Positions 43,038-52,515 of a stretch of 64,000 nucleotides of DNA are shown here, piece by piece. This DNA is from Niabella agricola. GTDB lineage: Bacteria; Bacteroidota; Bacteroidia; Chitinophagales; Chitinophagaceae. How positions within the stretch are numbered: position 1 is the stretch's first letter; each line of letters starts with the position of its first letter. Location of the stretch: positions 2,046,001 through 2,110,000 of the forward strand of contig NZ_JAJHIZ010000003.1 in NCBI RefSeq assembly GCF_021538615.1, written 5' to 3'. Position numbers and translations under genes: made by a program. The notes below the pieces were generated by a model, which did no database searches, was not told the DNA's origin, and worked only from the letters and a program-made list of their open reading frames with translations.

Positions 43038-44033
43038 TTATATCGAAGCCCCGGGAACCGTAAATTCTTTTGGCTGGTGATACCATTCATCCGGGCCAAG
43101 ATTTTTAAAATATTGATATGTAATCTCCAGTCCGGATTTTCTTGTCACCTGGGGTTCCCATCCTAAAATAGTCCGCGCCTTTGTAATATCCGGCTGACGT
43201 TGTTTTGGATCGTCAGCAGGCAACGGCTTGTGTATAATTCTAACTTTATTACCCGTTAAAGCCAGAATTTCCTCCGCAAAATCATTTAAAGAGATTTCGT
43301 CGGGGTTCCCGATATTAACCGGCGATGTATAACTGCTTAATAACAACTTATAGATCCCTTCTACCAAATCTGATACAAAACAGAAACTGCGGGTCTGAGA
43401 TCCGTCTCCAAACACGGTGATATCTTCCCCTCTTAGCGCCTGGCCTATAAAAGCCGGCAGCGCCCGGCCATCATTCAGGCGCATTCGGGGCCCGTAAGTG
43501 TTAAAAATGCGAACAATTCTTGTATCTACCTTATGAAAACTATGATAGGCCATGGTAATGGACTCCATATATCGCTTAGCCTCGTCATAAACTCCACGCG
43601 GCCCCACCGGGTTTACATTTCCCCAGTATTCCTCGGTTTGCGGGTGCACCAATGGATCGCCATATACTTCGCTGGTGGAGGCCACCAGGATCCGCGCTTT
43701 TTTATCTTTCGCCAGGCCCAGGCAGTTATGTGTTCCCATGGCACCAACCTTCAGGGTTTGAATGGGGATTTTTAAATAGTCGATCGGGCTGGCCGGGGAT
43801 GCAAAATGCAGGATATAATTCAGCGGTCCGGAAATATGAATATACTTTGTAACATCATGATGATAGAATTCAAAATCCGGGATGGGAAATAAATGCTCCA
43901 GGTTTCTTAGATCGCCGGTGATCAGGTTATCCATTGCAATCACTTTATATCCCTCTGCAATAAATTTATCACAAAGATGCGACCCCAGGAAACCCGCGGC
44001 ACCGGTAATCAAGACGCGTTTTTTCATATTCAA
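43038..44033 (-). CDS. UDP-glucuronate decarboxylase (UDP-xylose synthase-like SDR)
   Basis: 331 aa extended SDR. NAD site GAAGFLGSH (G11, G14, G17), [29 protein letters not shown], the catalytic Y149-x3-K153 in [24 protein letters not shown] and [16 protein letters not shown]. These stretches are those of UDP-glucuronate decarboxylase (UXS). It turns UDP-glucuronate into UDP-xylose, a donor for the polysaccharide. It could start at codon 3 (MKKRVLIT). Full -7 element just upstream; own terminator downstream. Confidence 0.88.
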   Translation of the reverse strand: MNMKKRVLITGAAGFLGSHLCDKFIAEGYKVIAMDNLITGDLRNLEHLFPIPDFEFYHHDVTKYIHISGPLNYILHFASPASPIDYLKIPIQTLKVGAMGTHNCLGLAKDKKARILVASTSEVYGDPLVHPQTEEYWGNVNPVGPRGVYDEAKRYMESITMAYHSFHKVDTRIVRIFNTYGPRMRLNDGRALPAFIGQALRGEDITVFGDGSQTRSFCFVSDLVEGIYKLLLSSYTSPVNIGNPDEISLNDFAEEILALTGNKVRIIHKPLPADDPKQRQPDITKARTILGWEPQVTRKSGLEITYQYFKNLGPDEWYHQPKEFTVPGASI

Positions 44034-44044
44034 TGCTAAAACAG

Positions 44045-44052
44045 CAAAGCTA
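44045..44052 (-). promoter_or_regulatory. -7 element for the UDP-glucuronate decarboxylase
   Basis: The minus strand reads TAGCTTTG, a full TAnnTTTG match, with TTCG 21 bases upstream as a weak -33 box. The leader would be only about 4-10 bases. Confidence 0.5.
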
Positions 44053-44138
44053 CTTTATTGGCAGCACTTTTTACGAAGCTGGAAGCGGATTTCCTGCCGA
44101 ATGTTTTATTTTTACCCATTAATTAATAACCGCTGCAG

Positions 44139-45491
44139 ATGGCTCCAAATATAACGCTCCTGGATTATGCGATTCTCCCTTTTGTGCTGGCTGCTATTTA
44201 CGGCATTTCTTTCCGGTTCCGTAACCGCCACTACCCCCCGGGTCATCCCTACCGGCCTTATTTTATTACCGGGTTAACCTTAAAGATTATCGGTGCAGTT
44301 TTTATTGGGCTGGTATACGAGTATTATTATAAGGGAGGAGATACCATGAACTATTTCCTGCATGCCAAGATCATCAACAGCGCTTTTGATGATTCACCGG
44401 TTAAATGGATCAATCTCTTACTTCGCATTCCGGACGAAAGTACCATTGGCTATTATAACTATATCAGCAGGATGTATTGGTACCTGGATCCTGCCAGCTA
44501 TAGTGTGGCCGCACTGGCTGCTCTTTTCGGCACACTTGTAGGCACCACTTACCTGCCTATTGCTGTAATCTTTGCAGCCATCTCCTTTACGGGGATGTGG
44601 GCGTTGTTTAGAACCTTTGCCCGGATCTATCCAGACCTTGTAAAGCCGGTAGGCATCGCAGTACTCTTTATTCCAAGTGTTGTCGTATGGGGGTCCGGCA
44701 TCTTTAAGGACACTATTTGTCTTTTTGGATTGGGTTGGCTTACCTATGGTGTTTTCCAGATGTTAATTCAGCGGAACTTCCGGGCCGGAAATATTCTTTT
44801 AACGCTTCTTAGCTTCTGGCTGGTAGCCCGGGTAAAGGTTTATATCCTCCTGGCCTTTGTACCGGCTCTGCTAATTTGGGTCCTTTCGGTTTATACGGCA
44901 AAAATGAAAAATGCTGCCGGGCGGTTTCTTGTTAAACTGTTGGCATTGACAACGACACTTACAGGTTCCTTTTATATTATGACCTCATTGGGAGAAGATA
45001 TGCTTGGGCGTTATTCTCTGAACAACATTGAGCAGACGGCTCAGATAACCCGGGATTGGATCCAATATTCTTCTAAGGATGAGGGATCGGCCTATGATCT
45101 GGGAAATATTAAAAACATAGGTGATATGATCTTAACGTTTCCGCAAGCGGTCAACGTTAGTCTGTTTCGCCCTTATTTATGGGAATCAGGAAAGATTATC
45201 ATTTTAGCCTCAGCAATAGAAGCGTTTTTATTTCTTTTTTTAACTATTAAATTGCTTGTTGTCGTAGGGCCCAAGCAGTGCTGGGTCACAATTACGAAGG
45301 ACCCTACGCTTCAATTCTGTTTAATTTTTGCTATAGTTTTCGCTTTTTCTATAGGCATCAGCACGGGAAATTTCGGCACTCTTTCGAGATATAAGATACC
45401 CTGCCTTCCATTTTATATATTTCCTTTATTAATTATATACTATAAAAACAAACCCGCTCAAAAGTTTTTTTTGAGACTTTTGAGAATTTAA
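44139..45491 (+). CDS. Polytopic membrane protein, candidate polysaccharide polymerase
   Basis: 450 aa with about ten to twelve membrane helices, for example LDYAILPFVLAAIYGISF, ITGLTLKIIGAVFIGLVYEY, IAVIFAAISFTGMWALF, SVVVWGSGIFKDTICLFGLG and a final FAIVFAFSIGISTG. The extracytoplasmic loop YYYKGGDTMNYFLHA after helix two, and FRPYLWESGKI later, are typical of Bacteroidota Wzy- or EpsG-like proteins. No other polymerase is present in the locus, which supports that role; it remains inference. Runs against the rest of the cluster. Confidence 0.55.
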   Translation: MAPNITLLDYAILPFVLAAIYGISFRFRNRHYPPGHPYRPYFITGLTLKIIGAVFIGLVYEYYYKGGDTMNYFLHAKIINSAFDDSPVKWINLLLRIPDESTIGYYNYISRMYWYLDPASYSVAALAALFGTLVGTTYLPIAVIFAAISFTGMWALFRTFARIYPDLVKPVGIAVLFIPSVVVWGSGIFKDTICLFGLGWLTYGVFQMLIQRNFRAGNILLTLLSFWLVARVKVYILLAFVPALLIWVLSVYTAKMKNAAGRFLVKLLALTTTLTGSFYIMTSLGEDMLGRYSLNNIEQTAQITRDWIQYSSKDEGSAYDLGNIKNIGDMILTFPQAVNVSLFRPYLWESGKIIILASAIEAFLFLFLTIKLLVVVGPKQCWVTITKDPTLQFCLIFAIVFAFSIGISTGNFGTLSRYKIPCLPFYIFPLLIIYYKNKPAQKFFLRLLRI

Positions 45492-45636
45492 TTTCTGACA
45501 GATCTGCCTTTAAAGGTTCTCATCTTTTAATTTTTTTTCATTATTTGCCGAAATCCAAAGCTCCTGATACTTAGTTAGGTTTGTCCATGAAGTTTGAAAC
45601 AATTATCGCTTAAAGGAACGCACTATCGGTATTTTG

Positions 45637-45644
45637 TACATTTG
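45637..45644 (+). promoter_or_regulatory. -7 element for the beta-helix protein
   Basis: TACATTTG is a full TAnnTTTG match, with a leader of about 20 bases to the ATG at 45671. It suggests that this gene has its own promoter although the upstream gene points the same way. Confidence 0.5.
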
Positions 45645-45670
45645 CAGAAATACTTAGCATCTCTTATACT

Positions 45671-47098
45671 ATGAAAACTTTTGTCTTTTTTTTCGTTCTA
45701 CAAATTGTGGCCGGTTCGCAAAACCAATTGAACGCGCAATCAATAGTAGTTCGTGACATCAAATCGTTTGGAGCTCGAGGAGATGGGCGAACCAACGATC
45801 ATGCAGCATTCCAAAAAGCTGCCGCATTTTTCAATGAACGAGGCGGCAATGGAAAATTAAAAATTTCCAAAGGCGTCTATATTGTCGGTAATCAAATCAT
45901 TGACAATGGCAAGAGCGAGCAATTCAAGTGGAAAGGGCAGGATATATTACATTTTACAAATGTCCGGAACCTTACAATTGAAGGAGCTCCCGGCACGATT
46001 TTAAGATATTCCAACGCGATGAAATTTGGCTCCTTCGATCCCGCCAGCGGACACCCGCGTAAGGGTAATGGTTATTTTGTTGATTCACGGTGGGCAGCCA
46101 GTTTAGGACATTGTATATTCATTGACAAATCCCAAAATATTGTGGTGAAAGACATAGAGCTGGACGGGAATAGTGATAAGATTGTATTGGGAGGATCTTA
46201 TGGCGATGTGGGTTATCAGCTGCCTCATTACGGCGTTTTTATACAAAACAGCAAAGAAATAACGATCCAAAACGTGAATTCACATCACTTCGGCTTAGAT
46301 GGGATTTGCGTTGCCAATATAAAGACAGGCACAGCTGACAATATAAAAATACTCAATAGCAAATTTAACTATAACGCCCGCCAGGGGTTTTCATGGATTG
46401 GGGGAAATGGAGTCTACGCCCTGAGCTGTCAGTTCAATCATTCCGGAAAGGGAAAATTCTATTCTCCTCCCGGAGCTGGATTAGACATTGAAGCTGAATA
46501 TGGCCCTAATCAAAATGGCGTGTTTGAGAATTGCGAGTTTATAAATGCAACGGGATGCTGCATGGTCGCTGATGGCGGTGATAGCCGTAATATGACTTTT
46601 AATAACTGTACCTTTTGGAGTAGTACTACATGGAGCATCTGGACCACAAAACCCAGGTTCACCTTCAATGCATGCAAAATTTATGGCCCCATCGTGCATG
46701 GCTACGACTCGCCAAATGATCAGGATGCTACCAAATTTATTAAATGCCAGATTGAAGACAAACCATATAATGGGCAACAACCGTCGGGAGCATTCCTTAT
46801 CGAAACAAATGACAAGAGACGTGTGCGGTTTGAAAATTGTACGTTGACCGCGCGTTATAAAAAGCTCTTTTGGATCAGCGCCCCGGCGGGCTGGCAGCCA
46901 AAGGAAAAATATCACTTGATAAACTGCAAGTTTATTAGCCTCGCGAACAGCTATCCGGCCGGGGATTTTATTGGCGTTTTAAGGGGCGTATATTATAAAA
47001 ACACAATAATGCAACACCAAAGAAAATATTATATAACCCAATGCTGTGACTCCTCTAATATTGACGGAGGTAACAATAAAACGATCACAACAGATTAA
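45671..47098 (+). CDS. Exported right-handed beta-helix protein, pectate-lyase-like
   Basis: 475 aa with a signal peptide (MKTFVFFFVLQIVAGSQNQL). The mature start VVRDIKSFGARGDGRTNDHA is the Pectate_lyase_3 / glycosyl hydrolase 28-like entry motif (DxxxFGAxGDGxxxDTxA). Parallel beta-helix rungs follow (NLTIEGAPGTILRYSN, NIVVKDIELDGNSDK, EITIQNVNSHHFGLDG, NIKILNSKFNYNARQG). In a capsule locus such proteins may cut, trim or epimerise the polymer in the periplasm; the catalytic residues are not identifiable by eye. Confidence 0.75.
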   Translation: MKTFVFFFVLQIVAGSQNQLNAQSIVVRDIKSFGARGDGRTNDHAAFQKAAAFFNERGGNGKLKISKGVYIVGNQIIDNGKSEQFKWKGQDILHFTNVRNLTIEGAPGTILRYSNAMKFGSFDPASGHPRKGNGYFVDSRWAASLGHCIFIDKSQNIVVKDIELDGNSDKIVLGGSYGDVGYQLPHYGVFIQNSKEITIQNVNSHHFGLDGICVANIKTGTADNIKILNSKFNYNARQGFSWIGGNGVYALSCQFNHSGKGKFYSPPGAGLDIEAEYGPNQNGVFENCEFINATGCCMVADGGDSRNMTFNNCTFWSSTTWSIWTTKPRFTFNACKIYGPIVHGYDSPNDQDATKFIKCQIEDKPYNGQQPSGAFLIETNDKRRVRFENCTLTARYKKLFWISAPAGWQPKEKYHLINCKFISLANSYPAGDFIGVLRGVYYKNTIMQHQRKYYITQCCDSSNIDGGNNKTITTD

Positions 47099-47134
47099 AA
47101 TCTATACACAGAGCAACAACACGACCATTACATT

Positions 47135-48217
47135 TTACGATTTCAGGGCGTCGATGAAGACGTTTTTCTGAGAAATAATGCTGTACTTTTGTTCAATACG
47201 TTTCCGCCCATTTTCACATATAGATCTTCTTAGATCTGCATTCAGGATCAACTCTTTCAGGGCCGTATGCCATTCATCAGGATCCTCGCATAAAAATCCG
47301 TCATGTCCGTCCGTAATAATTATTTTATTGACGCCCACGGGTGATGCAACGGATGCAATACCCAAAGCCATATATTGAATAAGTTTGAACCCGCATTTAC
47401 CTTCGCTCCATTTATCATTGGTCAGTGGCATAAGGCCTATATCCATCTTTTCTAAATCTTCTATTTCTGTTGAAACGTTCCAAGGTATAAACATATAATT
47501 CTTCAACGGTATAGCCGGGTTCTTATCTGCAATAACAACAAATCTGAATTCGTATTCCGTTTCCAGTCTTTTCAGTACCGGAACAATCAGATTAAGGTAT
47601 TTAAGCGTTGAGTGCGAACCCGTCCAACCAATAGTAATCCCGCTATCCCTCTTTTTCGATTTTGTTTTTCCATATCGTCCTTCGGTATCGACAACTGTAG
47701 GAAGATAAAGGACCCGCCTGGCACCGCTTTCTTTTGCAAATTCACATAAGAAATCGTTGCCACCAAATACAATGGTAGCATATTTACAGATCAGCGGTAC
47801 TTTCCAAAATGATTTAAGCGCATTCATCGGCTTATTCTCTGCGCTCGTATTGGGAATCCATATTGCATCATCAAAATCATAGATCATTTTTTTTCTCCAT
47901 ACTTTGGCAATCAGCCATTCAAACAGAGGAGGACCGAGCGGAGCTGCTTCACGGTGAATGAAAACAAGTGAATACCTGTGTAATCTGAAAAAGACCAACC
48001 ATCTATTAACATACCCGGATAATATTCCCCAAACCTTCCGGATAGAAGAACTGTTCTTATAAAGTAGACGCCAAGTATTTACATCTAAAAAAGGGCAGAT
48101 GTCATAAGAGATTGCATTTTCACGAAGCAACGGGAAAAACTGTTCAACCCTAAAGCGCTGTGAAGGCGCCATGCCCACTGGATAAGGTACTATAAAAAGA
48201 ACATTTTTTTTTGCCAA
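47135..48217 (-). CDS. Glycosyltransferase family 4 (GT-B)
   Basis: 360 aa. N-terminal VLFIVPYPVGMAPSQRFRVE and MIYDFDDAIW; donor domain with IGWTGSHSTLKYLNLIVPVL, MDIGLMPLTNDKWSEGKCGF and KLIQYMALGIASVASPVG. The KCGFKxxQYMA motif is characteristic of a GT4 subgroup found in polysaccharide loci. No membrane segment; acts at the cytoplasmic face. First minus-strand gene next to the plus-strand pair. Donor sugar unknown. Confidence 0.85.
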   Translation of the reverse strand: MAKKNVLFIVPYPVGMAPSQRFRVEQFFPLLRENAISYDICPFLDVNTWRLLYKNSSSIRKVWGILSGYVNRWLVFFRLHRYSLVFIHREAAPLGPPLFEWLIAKVWRKKMIYDFDDAIWIPNTSAENKPMNALKSFWKVPLICKYATIVFGGNDFLCEFAKESGARRVLYLPTVVDTEGRYGKTKSKKRDSGITIGWTGSHSTLKYLNLIVPVLKRLETEYEFRFVVIADKNPAIPLKNYMFIPWNVSTEIEDLEKMDIGLMPLTNDKWSEGKCGFKLIQYMALGIASVASPVGVNKIIITDGHDGFLCEDPDEWHTALKELILNADLRRSICENGRKRIEQKYSIISQKNVFIDALKS

Positions 48218-48262
48218 GATCCGTATTTTAATAAACGAAAAGAATACAAGACAGCCTATTTT

Positions 48263-50170
48263 TCACACGCGCATCCATTTCCTATACCACATCTGAAACA
48301 TCAGTAAGTGCCAGATTTTAAGATATTTCTCCTTCCTGCCGGCCAAGAAATCACGCTTTAAACGCTGCACTTCCGCGAACTGAAACAGGCCATGCCTGGC
48401 CAGGACCGCATCGTCCAGATACTCCTCCACCAGGGGCCTTAATGGACCAGCTAACCAATCTGCTATCGGAATACCGAAGCCCATCTTGGGGCGGTCCATC
48501 AATGCTTTGGGCACATACGGGTACACGATCTCTCGCAGGATATGTTTTTTAATACCTTTGTGATATTTATAATCCGTAGGTAACTGTGCCGCCCATTCAA
48601 TAACATCCTGATCCAGAAATGGCTCCCGTCCTTCAAGGCAGATGCTCATGGTAGCCCGGTCTACTTTTTGCAAAATATCATCCGCTAGATAGGTCTGGTA
48701 GTCCACGGCCATCATAAAAGAAAGCGCATCATAATACTCCGGCTTCAGCTCCCAGCTTTGATATAGGGTGGTAAGCCCGACCGGTGCGCAGGCAAATATT
48801 TTTTTTATTTCGCTGTCCGGAAAAACAATGCTAAGATTTTTTAGAAGTTCTGCAGGAGAGGGTTCACGCAGCAGGTTCTTTAATTTATCATAGCGACTAT
48901 GAAAATTGGCTTTATTCCGCAGCACAGGTATCGTTTCAGATGAAATATACTCCATCAAGCTGGCAGCTATTTTCCGAAGAGACACCGGTATCCTTTGCAG
49001 TTTTTGCCCGTAACGGTTAATATAATCATACCGGTTGTACCCGGCAAAGATCTCATCGCCTGCATCCGCGGAAAGCGCTACAGTCACTTTTTGTCGGGCC
49101 AGCCGGCTTACCAGTATGGTAGGGATGGCACTACTATCTGCAAAGGGCTCATCATAATAAAAAGGCAGCTCCGGAATGATGTCCATGGCCTCCTTTTCCG
49201 TACAATAATATTCGGTATGATCCGTACCCAGATGTGCTGCAATTTGTTTTGCAAAAGGCGCTTCATCCAATCTGTTATCAGTTGTACCGATGGTAAAGGT
49301 CTTGATTTTCCCCGTGCTGTTTTTTTGAAGCAGGGCGGTTACGCAGGTGCTGTCAAATCCGCCACTCAGGAACACGCCTACCGGCACATCTGCTACCATA
49401 CGGTATTGAAAAGCCTTTTCGAGGATGCGCTCCGTTTCACTGATAGCATCCGGCAAACTGATGCTAAGTTTAGGTTTATTGTAATAGTCGTATACATTCC
49501 AGTACTGCTCTGTTACCAGCTCTCGTTTCCGAAGGTTCATACGCAGTAAATGCCCGGCCCTGAGCTTAAAGGTATTTTTAAAGATAGAATATGGTGCCGG
49601 AACGGTTCCATATTGAAGGAAGGATGCCGCCACTTCGGGGCTAACTTCCTTTTGATACGCAGGATGGGCCACCAGAGCCTTTAACTCCGATCCAAAAAGA
49701 AACAGGCCATCTCGGAACGAGTAGTAAAAAGGCTTTACCCCCGCCCGGTCCCGGATAGCCGTCAGCTCCTGCCCGCTCCGGTCATATAATACCAGCGCAA
49801 ACATCCCATGCCATTTATGAATAGCTGCCGCACCCCATTCCTTCCAGCTGTGCAGGATTACCTCTGTATCGGAAGTCGTCTGAAACTGGTGCCCCCTGGC
49901 GGTTAATTCTTCCTTAATTTCATTGTAATTATAGATCTCACCATTGAAAACAACCACCAGGTCTTCATAGGTCATGGGCTGATCTGCTGCATGACTGAGA
50001 TCGATAATAGAAAGACGACGGTGCCCCAAACCAACCTGGTAACCCTCGCACTGCTCAAAAAATTCAGACTGCCCATCCGGCCCCCGATGAGGCATGGAAG
50101 CAGCCATTTTATAAACCGTCTCTTTGGAGCTTTTTTGATTAAAATCTATGAACCCAGCAATACCACACAT
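48263..50170 (-). CDS. asnB: Asparagine synthetase B-like glutamine amidotransferase
   Basis: 635 aa. MCGIAGFIDF places the class II glutaminase nucleophile at Cys2; MPHRGPDGQ, GLGHRRLSIIDLS and YNGEIYNY-type VVFNGEIYNYNE complete the amidotransferase domain. The synthetase domain has the PP-loop VFLSGGFDSTCV, YYDEPFADSSAIPT and ALSADAGDEIFAGYNRY. In polysaccharide clusters such proteins often amidate uronic acids rather than aspartate, which fits the uronic acid genes at 58-59.6 kb, but this is inference; plain asparagine synthesis is the alternative. Confidence 0.9.
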   Translation of the reverse strand: MCGIAGFIDFNQKSSKETVYKMAASMPHRGPDGQSEFFEQCEGYQVGLGHRRLSIIDLSHAADQPMTYEDLVVVFNGEIYNYNEIKEELTARGHQFQTTSDTEVILHSWKEWGAAAIHKWHGMFALVLYDRSGQELTAIRDRAGVKPFYYSFRDGLFLFGSELKALVAHPAYQKEVSPEVAASFLQYGTVPAPYSIFKNTFKLRAGHLLRMNLRKRELVTEQYWNVYDYYNKPKLSISLPDAISETERILEKAFQYRMVADVPVGVFLSGGFDSTCVTALLQKNSTGKIKTFTIGTTDNRLDEAPFAKQIAAHLGTDHTEYYCTEKEAMDIIPELPFYYDEPFADSSAIPTILVSRLARQKVTVALSADAGDEIFAGYNRYDYINRYGQKLQRIPVSLRKIAASLMEYISSETIPVLRNKANFHSRYDKLKNLLREPSPAELLKNLSIVFPDSEIKKIFACAPVGLTTLYQSWELKPEYYDALSFMMAVDYQTYLADDILQKVDRATMSICLEGREPFLDQDVIEWAAQLPTDYKYHKGIKKHILREIVYPYVPKALMDRPKMGFGIPIADWLAGPLRPLVEEYLDDAVLARHGLFQFAEVQRLKRDFLAGRKEKYLKIWHLLMFQMWYRKWMRV

Positions 50171-50215
50171 GAAAATAACGAATTAGATGTTGGACACTTA
50201 TTCTTCTCAATATTC

Positions 50216-51415
50216 TTATATCCCAATGCTGTCAAATGCCTTTATATACGACTCCGCAGCTGCTTCTAAAGAGAAAAGGGGAATTGCCTTCGAAGCAATT
50301 TCAAATTTATCACACTCCTTAGCTCTATTGATAAAATTAACAATGTTCTCATACTGAAACTCCAGAGGCAATGTATGATCAAAAAGATAACATTCCTCAA
50401 AAAACTTAATATAGTCCTCCGTATCACCAATACCTTTGCTCGCAATTACCGGTAAGCCGCAGAGCAGGTATTCTCCTAGCTTTATCGGAGCTATACCTTG
50501 CATACTAAACGTCGGTTTCCGCAATGCAAAAGCCAAATCGCCGGCATTCAGGAAATACGGGACTTTCTCATAGTTTACTGTTCTGTAAATTACAAAAGAT
50601 CGTAAAGCCTCGGGAATCGTTGCTTCTAAATACTCAGTATCGCCCGTTAAGATTAAAAATCTGGCCTTATACTGTTTTAGATATCGTCCAAATATATTCA
50701 ACATTTCGGCCAAGCAATACTGACTACCTAGGGAGCCGGCATAAACAAAAAGAGTTTCATCGTCCTCTATCTCCAGTTCATTACGTGCAGAGGTTCTATC
50801 CAGCTCACTCCTCCGAAACAAAGAAGTATCTCTTCCATTGTTTACAACAAAAAGCTTACTCCGCAACTCTCTTCCTATTCTAGCAATATGTATTTCACTT
50901 GCCTTCCGAGATCGAGTAACTACTGCATCAGCCTTTGCGATCATCTTATTCTCTACAGAAGTTAGAAATCTATATTGAAAAGAGTTCTTTTTCATCCCAA
51001 AAAAATCTACCCGTTCTTCGATAGGTAACCCATCAGCATCATATATAATTTTAAGATTATCGTTCCGAAGGCTGGATAACATCATTGCAGGAAAGGTACT
51101 CCTGGGCATTACTATATCGATGTTATTTTGAACAAGATATTTGGCTATTTTTTTCTTTGCGCCGGCAATCGTTAACATCGCGCCCATAGAAATACTGGGC
51201 TTTCTCAAAACCGGATAATGAATGTATACGAATCCATATTTCTGAGCCAATTGCTTCAACTGGTTATGTTCACTTTGATCAGCCCACGAAAATTGAATGA
51301 TATGAAATGTCACATCCCTCTTTCGCGAAATTTCGAAAAAAATCGGCATAAAAAGCCCCTCCAAATAATTTGTTTGAGGGCCGTCCCACGTAACAAAAAG
51401 TACTTCCTCCGGCAT
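50216..51415 (-). CDS. Glycosyltransferase (GT4-like)
   Basis: 399 aa from ATG at 51415 (MPEEVLFVTWDGPQTNYLEG), which lies 5 bases after the upstream stop; the frame runs 23 codons further into the neighbour and is not used. The two-domain GT-B pattern is recognisable: KIIYDADGLPIEERV, ADAVVTRSRKASEIHI in the first half, LFVYAGSLGSQYCLAEML and KLGEYLLCGLPVIASKGIGD in the second. AT-rich compared with the flanks of the locus. Donor and acceptor unknown. Confidence 0.8.
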   Translation of the reverse strand: MPEEVLFVTWDGPQTNYLEGLFMPIFFEISRKRDVTFHIIQFSWADQSEHNQLKQLAQKYGFVYIHYPVLRKPSISMGAMLTIAGAKKKIAKYLVQNNIDIVMPRSTFPAMMLSSLRNDNLKIIYDADGLPIEERVDFFGMKKNSFQYRFLTSVENKMIAKADAVVTRSRKASEIHIARIGRELRSKLFVVNNGRDTSLFRRSELDRTSARNELEIEDDETLFVYAGSLGSQYCLAEMLNIFGRYLKQYKARFLILTGDTEYLEATIPEALRSFVIYRTVNYEKVPYFLNAGDLAFALRKPTFSMQGIAPIKLGEYLLCGLPVIASKGIGDTEDYIKFFEECYLFDHTLPLEFQYENIVNFINRAKECDKFEIASKAIPLFSLEAAAESYIKAFDSIGI

Positions 51416-51420
51416 TTTTT

Positions 51421-52491
51421 CTAGATGTAAATTTCCATCAATTCTTTGATGTGCTTGTCCAGGGAGAACATACTCACAACACATTCATATCCACTCAAAC
51501 CTACTTCAAGTAATTCTTCTTTAGGTAAGGTCACAACCTTACGTAGCCGCTCATACAATGCGTCAGTATCATCTGCTGGCACAATAAACCCGTTAACTCC
51601 GTCATTAATAATTTCAGGAGCAACTCCTACATTCGTGCTAAGTGATGGGACTTTGCAATACATCGCTTCCAACAAAGCATTTGAGAATCCCTCAGAAAAA
51701 GAGTTAAGAATATATAAATCTGATTGCAAAAGATACGGGTATGGATCCTCAACAAGCCCCTTAAAATCGACGTAATCTTCTATATCGAGAGACTTGACTT
51801 CATTTCTTAGATCGACTTCAAGAGAACCAGATCCAAGAATCACAAGGTTAATGTGAATATGATCTACATGAACCAACTTAGCCATAACATGTAAAACACC
51901 TGTAATATTTTTAACAGGTTCAAGACGAGAAACCATTATGATCTGGAAGAAATTATTCTTTTTATTTGCCGTCAATCCGCGGAAATCATAATCAAAGGTT
52001 CCAAAATTGTAAATTACTTTTACCCTATCGTTCGTTAAACCATACTTCTCCTTTATATTGTTTAAAACAATTTTAGATTCTCCGACAGCAATTGAAGAAT
52101 TCCTAAAAATATACTTAAAGATCAATCTTCCTATTCTGGATTGGGTTGCTATCCCTATCTCCTCAACGATTATTTTTGGAATACCAGCAATTTTCCCTGC
52201 AATAAATCCAAAAAAGTTAGCCTCCGCGCCTGAGGTATGCAAAACATCTGGCTTCTCATTTTTTAACGACCGCGACAGTCCCCAGATCGTTGTGAAGGCA
52301 GGAATCCGATGATCTAAATTAAGACAAACTACTCTTTTGCCATTCCTCGCAATTGCGTCAGCAGCCTTTCCGCCCTTTCCAAGCGCCATAAACACCCACT
52401 CATTATCAAAATCTTCATGGGATGAAAGTTTGACCATTTTAGACTCGATACCACCATAATCTAAAAAAGTTGACAAACGAATAATCTTCAT
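51421..52491 (-). CDS. Glycosyltransferase family 4
   Basis: 356 aa. RLSTFLDYGGIESKMVKLS at the N-terminus, HTSGAEANFFGFIAGKIAGI, then the donor half with IMVSRLEPVKNITGVLHVMA, VILGSGSLEVDLRNEVKSL and the E-x7-E region LNSFSEGFSNALLEAMYCKV, followed by PSLSTNVGVAPEIINDGVNG. All are standard GT4 landmarks. Cytoplasmic. Tightly spaced to both neighbours, so part of one operon. Confidence 0.9.
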   Translation of the reverse strand: MKIIRLSTFLDYGGIESKMVKLSSHEDFDNEWVFMALGKGGKAADAIARNGKRVVCLNLDHRIPAFTTIWGLSRSLKNEKPDVLHTSGAEANFFGFIAGKIAGIPKIIVEEIGIATQSRIGRLIFKYIFRNSSIAVGESKIVLNNIKEKYGLTNDRVKVIYNFGTFDYDFRGLTANKKNNFFQIIMVSRLEPVKNITGVLHVMAKLVHVDHIHINLVILGSGSLEVDLRNEVKSLDIEDYVDFKGLVEDPYPYLLQSDLYILNSFSEGFSNALLEAMYCKVPSLSTNVGVAPEIINDGVNGFIVPADDTDALYERLRKVVTLPKEELLEVGLSGYECVVSMFSLDKHIKELMEIYI

Positions 52492-52515
52492 TGGTGCTGA
52501 ACTATTAGATCTATA

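Noticed and set aside
50216..51484. Longer start for the glycosyltransferase at 51484
   Set aside because: It would overlap the upstream gene by more than 60 bases; MPEEVLFVTW at 51415 fits spacing and family.
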